From positions 1 through 59,383 of the forward strand of contig NZ_FMAQ01000013.1 in NCBI RefSeq assembly GCF_900094945.1: 59,383 nucleotides of DNA, read 5' to 3'. Of this stretch, positions 9,934-17,235 are shown one piece after another. Positions within the stretch are counted from its first letter, which is position 1; each line of letters begins with the position of its first letter. Under the pieces are notes generated by a model, which had not been told where the DNA came from, made no database searches, and worked only from the letters and a program-made list of their open reading frames with translations. Position numbers and translations under genes: made by a program. Source of the stretch: Gilliamella bombicola (lineage in GTDB: Bacteria; Pseudomonadota; Gammaproteobacteria; Enterobacterales; Orbaceae).

Positions 9934-10046
9934 TATAATTTAAACGCTTTTAAAGCAAGGAAATGCTCATTAGTTGAGCAGTCAATTATAAAAAATCCAA
10001 ATAAAACAAAAATTTACTTGACAGGATAATCGAAATGCGCTATCAT
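9934..10046 (+). promoter_or_regulatory. conserved adhesin 5' cassette, copy 1
   Basis: The cassette is nearly identical to 17004-17116 and similar to 59048-59160. It holds TATAAT (9934-9939), the inverted repeat TGCTCA/TGAGCA (9964-9980), and AGGA (10023-10026) eight bases before ATG 10035. Overlapping these is a second possible promoter, TTGACA (10018-10023) and TATCAT (10041-10046) with a 17-base spacer. Whether the ATG or the downstream promoter is used is not settled by sequence alone. Conservation of TATAAT, hairpin and Shine-Dalgarno together favours a transcript starting near 9946 and translation from ATG 10035. Similarity to the second locus continues upstream to about 9760. Confidence 0.7.
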
Positions 10047-10048
10047 AC

Positions 10049-11638
10049 TTGGCATCTGGCATCTGGCATCTGGCCTGCCAAACCTACGCCCTAAATCTTT
10101 TTCAATTTCACCGTAGTCCAAAAAAGACTCAATTTTCATTTTTATCACCGAAGTTATCTAAATCATCGAGCTTGGCGTTACCGCAGAGGCCGAGTTTTTT
10201 ATCTTACTTATCGAAGTCACCATTGGCCTTTGCACCATTGCTGTTATTGTCGTATTCGCAAAGTTCGCAGGCGTTAACCGCTCAGACATCACAAGTTATT
10301 CACGGTTCTGCACCGTATTTTACGTATGATGGCGGTCGAACTAGGGCTACCACAACGGATGATTTATTGACTATCACATTACCTAATGGTACAAGGGTTA
10401 CGCCGTCAATTAATACAACAAGTGCGGGAAATCCGATAATGTTACCTGCCGGAAGTACCTTTAGCGATATAAGGACTTTTGTGCCTTCCCCAAATTTTGC
10501 CTCGGATTTAGATACTATAGTGAGGGCCTATCAGAATTGGTGGGGGGATGATGATGGAGATGGTCAAGGTACTTATAATGTTACTGCGACGGGACGTTTA
10601 TCAATTTCGATCATAGACAGATATGGTAACAATGTAAACTATCTTAGTAATCGTTTACTCCCATGTTGGGGACCATATAAGATGACATTAAGTGTTACAA
10701 ATGGAAGTTTAAAAACTCGTTATGGCCTACCTAATCGTAGTGATTTTCCTAGTGGCACGGCAACATATTATATTTCTTCGGGAGCAGAAATCTGTTCCGT
10801 AATGCCGAATTTGTTCTATGGTGGTACAGGTCGTATCATGGGCGACAGTCCCCAAGATACTGGGCATATCGGTCCAGCTTGGGATCCTAAGAAGGGTTTT
10901 AAAGATCGCCCATCAACCAATCCCACATTATACAGCCAAAATTTTCCGACAACAGGTGCTGATCGTTTGTATTTTGATTTAGATATCGGTGGAATGGATG
11001 GAAGTCAGTTGACGTGGTCTCCTGTTTCTCATGATGGGATAACTGCAACAGTCACATGGGGAAGATACAGTGATAATTGGCTTATTAACTCTCAGCCTGT
11101 AACGAGGGTAATGTTAAATGGTCCTAAAGCGAGTACTAGTCAGATAAATACAACTAGTCCTAGTTCTTTAAATGCGCCAAGTTTACCACATACTTTTGAG
11201 TTAGAGGGTAGGGATAGAAGTGGTAATGTGATGATTAAATATGGATTTGTGTTAAAACAGTGGTTCGTCAATCGTGACAATAGAGCAGCGACGCAGCCTG
11301 AGCATTCCTCTTGGTGTAGTAGGTTAGGTTATCGTCTTCCTAAGATCAAGGACTTGACTAACCATCGGTGTGGTATCACAAGTGCTTTTCCATGTTATGG
11401 AGGTATAAACGGGGCCACTCCGTGGGGGTCTAAGGGTTTTTACATGCGTCATATTGGTGCTGGGTTTTTCTCTGAATGGGGCCGCATGTCTGATTACGTC
11501 GGTGCGAACTTCGTTGACAGCTTCTATTATTGGACGGATGATGTTATTAATGGCTCAGGGTTCCATGTCACGCTCGGCGGTACCGTGCGCAAAGAAAGAA
11601 CTTCTTACAACTACTATGGCCTTTGCACCACGCCTTAG
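10049..11638 (+). CDS. DUF823-type exported adhesin, copy 1
   Basis: A 529-codon frame. A Leu/Ser-rich N-terminal extension precedes a hydrophobic signal ending SSQA before LTAQTS, so the mature chain would be secreted. The mature part has the calcium-site-like DDDGDGQG (about 166), NFPTTGADRLYFDLDI, VLKQWFVNR, WCSRLGYRLPKIKDLTN, HIGAGFFSEWGRM, YWTDD and a terminal LCTTP; these are motifs I associate with DUF823 adhesins. The frame opens only at a TTG at 10049. The good ATG with Shine-Dalgarno at 10035 is out of frame and ends after MRYHTWHLASGIWPAKPTP. One extra heptamer in the adjacent tract would fuse that ATG to this frame, so the gene may be phase-OFF as drawn. Confidence 0.8.
   Translation: MASGIWHLACQTYALNLFQFHRSPKKTQFSFLSPKLSKSSSLALPQRPSFLSYLSKSPLAFAPLLLLSYSQSSQALTAQTSQVIHGSAPYFTYDGGRTRATTTDDLLTITLPNGTRVTPSINTTSAGNPIMLPAGSTFSDIRTFVPSPNFASDLDTIVRAYQNWWGDDDGDGQGTYNVTATGRLSISIIDRYGNNVNYLSNRLLPCWGPYKMTLSVTNGSLKTRYGLPNRSDFPSGTATYYISSGAEICSVMPNLFYGGTGRIMGDSPQDTGHIGPAWDPKKGFKDRPSTNPTLYSQNFPTTGADRLYFDLDIGGMDGSQLTWSPVSHDGITATVTWGRYSDNWLINSQPVTRVMLNGPKASTSQINTTSPSSLNAPSLPHTFELEGRDRSGNVMIKYGFVLKQWFVNRDNRAATQPEHSSWCSRLGYRLPKIKDLTNHRCGITSAFPCYGGINGATPWGSKGFYMRHIGAGFFSEWGRMSDYVGANFVDSFYYWTDDVINGSGFHVTLGGTVRKERTSYNYYGLCTTP
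10050..10074 (+). repeat. heptamer tract (TGGCATC)x3 + TGGC
   Basis: Three perfect tandem copies of a 7-base unit plus four bases, just after ATG 10035 and at the start of the adhesin frame. Seven is not a multiple of three, so gain or loss of a unit by slippage shifts the reading frame. Gain of one unit puts ATG 10035 in frame with the adhesin. Confidence 0.9.
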
Positions 11639-11654
11639 ATTCTAATCCTTAGGC

Positions 11655-11725
11655 TGTGGGGATACTTATGGTGTAAATAAAGGATAATTTATCAAAGAAC
11701 AGCACCCTGCACAGTTGGCGTGCTG
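11655..11725 (+). promoter_or_regulatory. 3' structured region of adhesin copy 1
   Basis: TGTGGGG (11655-11661) can pair with CCCTGCACA (11705-11713, with a bulge). Alternatively CAGCAC (11700-11705) pairs with GTGCTG (11720-11725). The intervening GGATAATTTATCAAAGAA is identical to the region after adhesin copy 2, where the stems differ in sequence but pair equally. Confidence 0.55.
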
Positions 11726-11746
11726 AGTAATTAAAAAGTGCATGCC

Positions 11747-11779
11747 AAGCGGTTTTGCTATTTAATAGCAAAACCGTTT
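11747..11779. terminator. convergent terminator, adhesin copy 1/queE
   Basis: Perfect 11-base-pair stem CGGTTTTGCTA/TAGCAAAACCG with a 5-base loop, followed on the plus strand by a T-rich tail, between two convergent genes. Confidence 0.75.
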
Positions 11780-11795
11780 CCTTCAATTTAAAAGA

Positions 11796-12410
11796 CTAAT
11801 CAATATTGGCAAACTTATGGCTTTGTACACTAAGTAGCCATTTATTATCAAAGCGATCTTTGTTGATTTTCCCCAATAGTTCAATGGTTTCAAACATATT
11901 AAACGCACCATCTTTTTCGCACGGTGAAAGGTAATAGCGTTTGGCGTGAATTTGAGTTTCGATATATTGGCAAAAAGGGATAAAATCAGCATGATTTTCG
12001 GCAACAATCCGCACTTCATTGGCAGTCGGTTGTACTATTTTTTGATAGCGTGACTGATAACAAAACTTAGGGCTAAGAGCTATATAATCTATAAGCGGAT
12101 CAACTTTGCCAAGTCCATTACTTTCAATGGCAATAAAATAACCCGCATTTTTTAATGGTACAAGCAATTGAGGTAAAGCTTTAACCATAGTCGGTTCGCC
12201 GCCAGTAATAATAATGTTTTTGCTGTTATATTCATTCACTTTAGCAAGCAGTGTATCTAACGTAAACCGGGTAAATTGGCGGAAATTAGTATCACACCAA
12301 GCACAATTTAAATTGCACCCAGCAAAACGGATAAAAACAGCAGGCATGCCAGTATTATAACCTTCGCCCTGTAAAGATTCGAAGATTTCAACGATGCGAA
12401 ATTCGATCAT
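11796..12410 (-). CDS. queE: 7-carboxy-7-deazaguanine synthase
   Basis: A 204-residue radical SAM enzyme that contracts 6-carboxytetrahydropterin to 7-carboxy-7-deazaguanine in queuosine biosynthesis. The N-terminus IVEIFESLQGEGYNTGMPAVFIR is followed by CNLNCAWCDT, where the C-x3-C-x2-C cluster ligands are seen. IIITGGEPT is the GGE-type SAM motif. Length is in the normal range for the short QueE type. It lies two bases downstream of queD on the same strand with its own GGAG at a spacing of 6, so the two form an operon for consecutive pathway steps. Confidence 0.95.
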   Translation of the reverse strand: MIEFRIVEIFESLQGEGYNTGMPAVFIRFAGCNLNCAWCDTNFRQFTRFTLDTLLAKVNEYNSKNIIITGGEPTMVKALPQLLVPLKNAGYFIAIESNGLGKVDPLIDYIALSPKFCYQSRYQKIVQPTANEVRIVAENHADFIPFCQYIETQIHAKRYYLSPCEKDGAFNMFETIELLGKINKDRFDNKWLLSVQSHKFANID

Positions 12411-12412
12411 TT

Positions 12413-12835
12413 TTAGCTCCGATGATATTCACAATACGAAGTTGGTGTTTCCCATAATTTGATCATCGAAACAGGCAAATATTGCGACAGGCAATCAAAT
12501 ATGAATTTGCTCATTGCTTCAGCAGTAGTGCGACATGGAAAGGCAAAAATTTTGCGCTCCATTTCTTGTAGTAACGTGGCTATACGGCGCTCATTTGGGT
12601 TATTTTGGTTGTAAAGATAAGCATGATCTAGCGGATCGATAATATGTTGTTTAACTACCATTTTTAGATCAGCATAATCCATGACCATGTCTTGACTTGA
12701 ACCATTATTGATAAGATCACCGCTAATTTCGACTAATAAGCGATAAGTATGACCGTGCAGATTGTGACACTTTTTATTGTGCCCATCTAGCATATGACAG
12801 GCGTCAAATTGAAACTCTTTAGCTATTTTGAACAT
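12413..12835 (-). CDS. queD: 6-carboxytetrahydropterin synthase
   Basis: A 140-residue T-fold enzyme of the PTPS/QueD family that converts dihydroneopterin triphosphate to 6-carboxytetrahydropterin. The zinc ligands are seen in FDACHML and CHNLHGHTY, and CHNLHG carries the catalytic Cys. The later motif DPLDHAYLYN and the terminal WETPTSYCEY are conserved in the family. It is the first gene of the queD-queE pair; ATG follows AGGA. The upstream 12836-13170 region is divergent and carries the clpB promoter. Confidence 0.95.
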   Translation of the reverse strand: MFKIAKEFQFDACHMLDGHNKKCHNLHGHTYRLLVEISGDLINNGSSQDMVMDYADLKMVVKQHIIDPLDHAYLYNQNNPNERRIATLLQEMERKIFAFPCRTTAEAMSKFIFDCLSQYLPVSMIKLWETPTSYCEYHRS

Positions 12836-13073
12836 TTTATATTCCTAGTTTTTTTACGTGGGATGGGTTACGAACCACGGTTAGCTAACCTAACAAAATA
12901 AAGGCGCTAATATAATAGATAAAAGCTGAGTTGTCATCTTGCAAGTTTTATTTAAAACAACATTGAGTGGTAATTGATTGAATTGCGATCATCTTTATTT
13001 TTAACGCTAGTTAAGCTTCAAATATTTGCTGATCTTGCTGTATAAATTTTATAAAAAATATTCTAAATTTGCT

Positions 13074-13102
13074 CTTGAAATTTAGATTGCAACACACATT
13101 TA
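13074..13102 (+). promoter_or_regulatory. sigma-32-type heat-shock promoter of clpB
   Basis: CTTGAA at 13074-13079 and CACATTTA at 13095-13102, separated by 15 bases. The known sigma-32 consensus is CTTGAA with CCCATNT downstream at about this spacing; one base of the -10 differs. It sits about 70 bases before the clpB start. Confidence 0.7.
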
Positions 13103-13170
13103 GATCACATGCAAATGGGTTGAATGTGTTAAACATTGAATCCAAATCTATTGCTCAGGAGATAAATACT

Positions 13171-15741
13171 ATGAGGTTAGATAAACTAACAAACAAGTTT
13201 CAACAAGCTTTAGCTGATGCGCAGTCGATGGCATTAGGTAAAGACAATCAATATATAGAGCCTGTGCATGTTCTATCAGCCATGCTTAATCAAGAAGGTA
13301 GCAGTGTAACGCCATTATTGACTGCTGCTGGTGCAAATGTCGCTGTTTTGCAACAAGAATTAACACAAGCCGTTGATCGATTACCCCAAGTTCAAGGTGT
13401 GGGTGGCGATGTTATGCCATCGCAAGAGTTTATTCGCGTATTAAATCTATGCGACAAATTATCCCAAAAAAATGGCGATAGCTATATATCATCAGAACTC
13501 TTTATATTAGCCGCTTTAGAAGACAAAGGTAGCTTAAGTGATATTCTTAAAAGATCAGGCGTCAATAAAGACAAATTTAGCCAAGCAGTCAATCAAGTAA
13601 GAGGTAGCGATAACGTGAACGACCCTAATGCAGAAGATCAACGTGGTGCTCTTAAAAAATATACTATTGATTTAACTCAACGAGCAGAACAAGGTAAGCT
13701 TGATCCTGTTATTGGTCGTGATGAAGAAATTCGCCGAACAATTCAGGTATTACAACGCCGTACTAAAAATAATCCGGTATTAATTGGTGAACCAGGTGTT
13801 GGTAAAACCGCCATTGTGGAAGGTTTAGCTCAACGTATTGTTAACCGCGAAGTGCCTGAAGGATTGCGGAATAAACGCGTTTTATCGCTAGATATGGGCG
13901 CATTAATTGCGGGTGCTAAATATCGTGGTGAATTTGAAGAACGGCTAAAAGCCGTGCTTAAAGACTTAGCAAAAGAAGAAGGTCGCATAATATTGTTCAT
14001 CGACGAAATCCATACCATGGTTGGTGCAGGTAAAAGCGATGGTGCAATGGATGCCGGTAATATGCTAAAACCTGCATTAGCGCGTGGAGAATTGCACTGC
14101 GTGGGCGCAACAACACTAGATGAATATCGTCAATATATCGAAAAAGATCCGGCGTTAGAACGTCGTTTCCAAAAAGTCTATGTTGCCGAGCCAACAGTTG
14201 AAGATACTATTGCCATTTTGCGTGGCTTAAAAGAACGTTATGAACTGCATCATCATGTACAAATTACCGATCCGGCAATTGTGGCTGCGGCAACGTTATC
14301 GCATCGTTATATTTCAGATCGCATGTTACCTGACAAAGCAATTGACTTAATTGATGAAGCTGCATCCAGCATTCGTATGCAAATGGATTCAAAACCTGAA
14401 TCTTTAGATCGACTTGAAAGGCGCATCATTCAACTTAAACTTGAACAACAAGCGCTTAAAAAAGAGTCTGACGAAGCCAGTAAAAAACGACTTGAGATGT
14501 TAAACGATGAACTTTCTGAAAAAGAAAAGGAATATGCATCACTTGAAGAAGAATGGAAATCAGAAAAGGCAGCTGTTTCAGGCACGCAAAGCATCAAAGC
14601 TGAGCTAGAAAAAGCGCGTACTGAAATAGAGCAAGCACGTCGAGCTGGCGACTTGAGCAAAATGTCTGAATTACAATACGGCAAAATACCAGAGCTCGAA
14701 AAGAAACTGGCTTCAGCAACTCAGTTAGAAGGCAAAACCATGAAGTTATTGCGTAACAAAGTGACCGATAACGAAATTGCCGAAGTGCTATCTAAAGCGA
14801 CAGGTATTCCGGTTTCTAGAATGCTTGAGAGCGAAAAAGACAAACTATTACATATGGAAGATGCTTTACATAAACGTGTCATTGGCCAAAACGAAGCGGT
14901 ATTAGCGGTTGCTAATGCAATTCGCCGTAGCCGAGCAGGGCTTTCAGATCCAAACAGACCAATTGGATCGTTCCTATTCTTAGGACCAACAGGGGTAGGT
15001 AAAACCGAGCTTTGCAAATCACTGGCTAACTTTATGTTTGATAGCGAAGATGCCATGGTGCGTATTGATATGTCAGAGTTTATGGAAAAACACTCTGTTG
15101 CTCGCTTAATTGGTGCACCTCCGGGTTATGTTGGTTATGAAGAAGGCGGATACTTAACAGAAGCAGTTAGACGTCGACCTTATTCAGTTATTTTACTTGA
15201 TGAAGTCGAAAAAGCGCATCCAGATGTCTTTAATATCTTACTGCAAGTTCTCGATGATGGACGCTTAACTGATGGCCAAGGTCGCACGGTTGATTTTCGT
15301 AATACCGTCATAATTATGACATCAAACTTAGGCTCAGATCTAATTCAAGGTCAAGTTGAGTTAAGTTATGACGAAATGAAAGCGCTAGTGATGACAGTTG
15401 TTGCTAAACACTTTAGACCAGAATTTATCAATCGTATTGACGAAACAGTGGTCTTCCACCCACTCGGTCAAGAAAACATCAAAGCGATTGCAAAAATTCA
15501 ATTAGCACACGTTGAAAAACGGTTAGATGAACGTGGTTACCAATTGGATATCTCGGATGCAGCGTTGGAACAACTTGCTAAAGTCGGCTTTGACCCAATT
15601 TATGGGGCAAGACCACTAAAACGAGCGATCCAACAAGAGATCGAAAACCCATTGGCACAGCAAATACTGTCTGGCAAACTAGTTCCGGGTAAAACCATTC
15701 ATCTAGATTTAGTTGGCGACAACATCGAAGCTAAACAGTAA
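13171..15741 (+). CDS. clpB: ATP-dependent disaggregase ClpB
   Basis: A Hsp100 hexameric AAA+ chaperone that resolubilises protein aggregates with DnaK. The start ATG 13171 ([10 protein letters not shown]) follows AGGAG at a spacing of 9 and gives 856 residues against 857 in E. coli; an upstream in-frame start at 13069 would overlap the promoter. Seen in order: the ClpN repeat domain; the first AAA module with [13 protein letters not shown] (Walker A) and [10 protein letters not shown]; the long coiled-coil middle domain (Glu/Lys-rich, about residues 400-525); the second AAA module with [12 protein letters not shown] and [14 protein letters not shown]; and the C-terminal [10 protein letters not shown] sensor. 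The sigma-32-like promoter upstream agrees with heat-shock control. Confidence 0.97.
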   Translation: MRLDKLTNKFQQALADAQSMALGKDNQYIEPVHVLSAMLNQEGSSVTPLLTAAGANVAVLQQELTQAVDRLPQVQGVGGDVMPSQEFIRVLNLCDKLSQKNGDSYISSELFILAALEDKGSLSDILKRSGVNKDKFSQAVNQVRGSDNVNDPNAEDQRGALKKYTIDLTQRAEQGKLDPVIGRDEEIRRTIQVLQRRTKNNPVLIGEPGVGKTAIVEGLAQRIVNREVPEGLRNKRVLSLDMGALIAGAKYRGEFEERLKAVLKDLAKEEGRIILFIDEIHTMVGAGKSDGAMDAGNMLKPALARGELHCVGATTLDEYRQYIEKDPALERRFQKVYVAEPTVEDTIAILRGLKERYELHHHVQITDPAIVAAATLSHRYISDRMLPDKAIDLIDEAASSIRMQMDSKPESLDRLERRIIQLKLEQQALKKESDEASKKRLEMLNDELSEKEKEYASLEEEWKSEKAAVSGTQSIKAELEKARTEIEQARRAGDLSKMSELQYGKIPELEKKLASATQLEGKTMKLLRNKVTDNEIAEVLSKATGIPVSRMLESEKDKLLHMEDALHKRVIGQNEAVLAVANAIRRSRAGLSDPNRPIGSFLFLGPTGVGKTELCKSLANFMFDSEDAMVRIDMSEFMEKHSVARLIGAPPGYVGYEEGGYLTEAVRRRPYSVILLDEVEKAHPDVFNILLQVLDDGRLTDGQGRTVDFRNTVIIMTSNLGSDLIQGQVELSYDEMKALVMTVVAKHFRPEFINRIDETVVFHPLGQENIKAIAKIQLAHVEKRLDERGYQLDISDAALEQLAKVGFDPIYGARPLKRAIQQEIENPLAQQILSGKLVPGKTIHLDLVGDNIEAKQ

Positions 15742-15757
15742 TTAACCATCAAACAAC

Positions 15758-15786
15758 AAACCGGCCTTTATGGTCGGTTTTTTTAT
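15758..15786 (+). terminator. clpB terminator
   Basis: Nine-base-pair stem AAACCGGCC/GGTCGGTTT (one G-T pair), loop TTTAT, then a T run. Confidence 0.85.
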
Positions 15787-15906
15787 GCCACTAAAATAAA
15801 CACCATAACAACCGCCTGAAAATAAAAATAACTTTAATTTTTTATATAAAAAAAATTGCTTTAATTTATAATTAAAAAAATCAGGATAGAATATTTAGGT
15901 GGTCTA

Positions 15907-16503
15907 ATGAACCATAACTACAAATTTACCGTGCACGCTGCAGATAAAGGCTTTTCCACTTTTATCCAAATGTTATTTCTTATATTTGTGTTTATCATAC
16001 CAACAGCAATTTTTATTTATCTTCTATTAACTTGTACTTCAAAAAATTGGATGGTGCCAGTAGGCATCTGTGTTGGGTATCTCATAATCACCGCGGCGGC
16101 TTTTCGATTAGGCTTTTATCTTACAGTAAAAAAACAGCAAGAAAACCTACAAATCAGCATTGATGAACACAACCTAACCCTATCATCTGAAATACGACCA
16201 ACAACGGTAATCCCATTACAACGAATCCACATCTTCTTTATCCATACTCTTGACTCTATTAAATTGGATTGTATCCGTATCAAATTAAATATTGAAAATA
16301 TTGGCGATAAAGATACAATACTTGATTTTTCTATTGAACAAAAACCATCATCAAGCACCGAAATCAAAGATAACTTTCTAGCTTTTCAACAGTTTATTGA
16401 TATCTTTTATAAAAATGTCATCGAAAACAAATTCGAATTAATTGCAAGGGAAGTTGGCGAACCGGTTCCTGATTCAGAAAAAAAGATTTATGCAAGGAAG
16501 TAA
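15907..16503 (+). CDS. hypothetical two-helix membrane protein
   Basis: A 198-residue protein I do not recognise. Two hydrophobic segments at about residues 19-43 and 50-73 flank a short loop, leaving a polar C-terminal half (residues 75-198) predicted in the cytoplasm. That part contains IEQKPSSS and looks alpha/beta. The layout (two helices then a soluble tail) resembles YcxB-type membrane proteins, but I cannot confirm that. ATG 15907 follows GGTGG. It is expressed alone between clpB and the upstream region of adhesin copy 2 and has its own terminator. Confidence 0.65.
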   Translation: MNHNYKFTVHAADKGFSTFIQMLFLIFVFIIPTAIFIYLLLTCTSKNWMVPVGICVGYLIITAAAFRLGFYLTVKKQQENLQISIDEHNLTLSSEIRPTTVIPLQRIHIFFIHTLDSIKLDCIRIKLNIENIGDKDTILDFSIEQKPSSSTEIKDNFLAFQQFIDIFYKNVIENKFELIAREVGEPVPDSEKKIYARK

Positions 16504-16541
16504 CGTTTGTATAAAAATATAAATAGAGTAAGAAAACCACT

Positions 16542-16568
16542 AATTAAACGCCGTATAGGCGTTTAATT
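16542..16568 (+). terminator. terminator after membrane protein
   Basis: Perfect 11-base-pair stem AATTAAACGCC/GGCGTTTAATT with loop GTATA. Confidence 0.7.
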
Positions 16569-16689
16569 CAAATAAAATCAATTTTATAATTATAAAAACA
16601 TAATATCTTACAAAAAAGATGGTTATGTTGTTTGTCCTATTCCGGCGTCGGGCATCCACAGGCCACATTCTGCAGCCAAGCGCGGGATT

Positions 16690-16719
16690 GCTAAGGGAAT
16701 TCGCTCTAATTCCCTTAGC
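16690..16719. repeat. 12-base perfect inverted repeat
   Basis: GCTAAGGGAATT/AATTCCCTTAGC with a 6-base loop, in a more GC-rich patch (16619-16760) upstream of adhesin copy 2. The arm lies inside a small open stretch of 66 codons (16619-16819) that I cannot support as a gene. The flank 16730-16805 resembles 9760-9860 upstream of adhesin copy 1, so this is part of the larger shared upstream block. Confidence 0.6.
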
Positions 16720-16828
16720 TCGGACGTGGTCACTGTGGCTATTTTGTTTACCAAAGGTCAAAACGTCCGAAACCACCGTACCTAATTCATTCTATCCACC
16801 AAAACAAAAAAAGACCTAATTTTCCGCC

Positions 16829-16870
16829 AAAAATCGGTCAGAAAAGATATTGATTTTATTAAAGTTTTTT
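16829..16870 (+). repeat. dispersed 42-base intergenic repeat, copy B
   Basis: Good match to the family consensus (AAAAATCGGTCAGAAAAGAT then ATTGATTTTATTAAAG and Ts), upstream of adhesin copy 2. Confidence 0.85.
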
Positions 16871-17003
16871 CTAGCTGTTTTTTATTCAAAAAACCTCACC
16901 AAAACCATTTCCCAAAACACGCCACCAAAAGCTCAACCTTATGCACTTAACAAAACTTTACAAATATTTAACAAAAAACCTAGCGCATTATTACTCAAGC
17001 GGT

Positions 17004-17116
17004 TATAATTTAAGCGCTTTTAAAGCAAGGAAATGCTCATTAGCTGAGCAGTCAATTACAAAAAATCCAAATAAAACAAAAATTTACTTGACAGGATAAT
17101 CGAAATGCGCTATCAT
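17004..17116 (+). promoter_or_regulatory. conserved adhesin 5' cassette, copy 2
   Basis: It has the same elements as the first cassette: TATAAT (17004-17009), TGCTCA/TGAGCA hairpin (17034-17050), AGGA (17093-17096) eight bases before ATG 17105, and the overlapping TTGACA (17088-17093) with TATCAT (17111-17116). The hairpin loop differs by one base from copy 1 while the arms are unchanged. Confidence 0.7.
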
Positions 17117-17120
17117 AATC

Positions 17121-17144
17121 GGCATCTGGCATCTGGCATCTGGC
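17121..17144 (+). repeat. heptamer tract, copy 2
   Basis: Three tandem TGGCATC units (the first base of the first is C) plus TGGC. As in the other loci, ATG 17105 runs through it into a stop after 19 codons, and one added unit would join it to the adhesin frame. Confidence 0.88.
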
Positions 17145-17235
17145 CTGCCAAACCTACGCCCTAAATCTTTTTCAATATCATCGTAGTCAAAATCAGACTC
17201 CATTCTTATTTTTATCACCGAAATTATCTAGCTTA

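Noticed and set aside
16619-16819. 66-codon frame containing the 12-base inverted repeat
   Set aside because: Somewhat protein-like, but no ribosome-binding site, no family I can name with confidence, and the inverted repeat accounts for its pattern.
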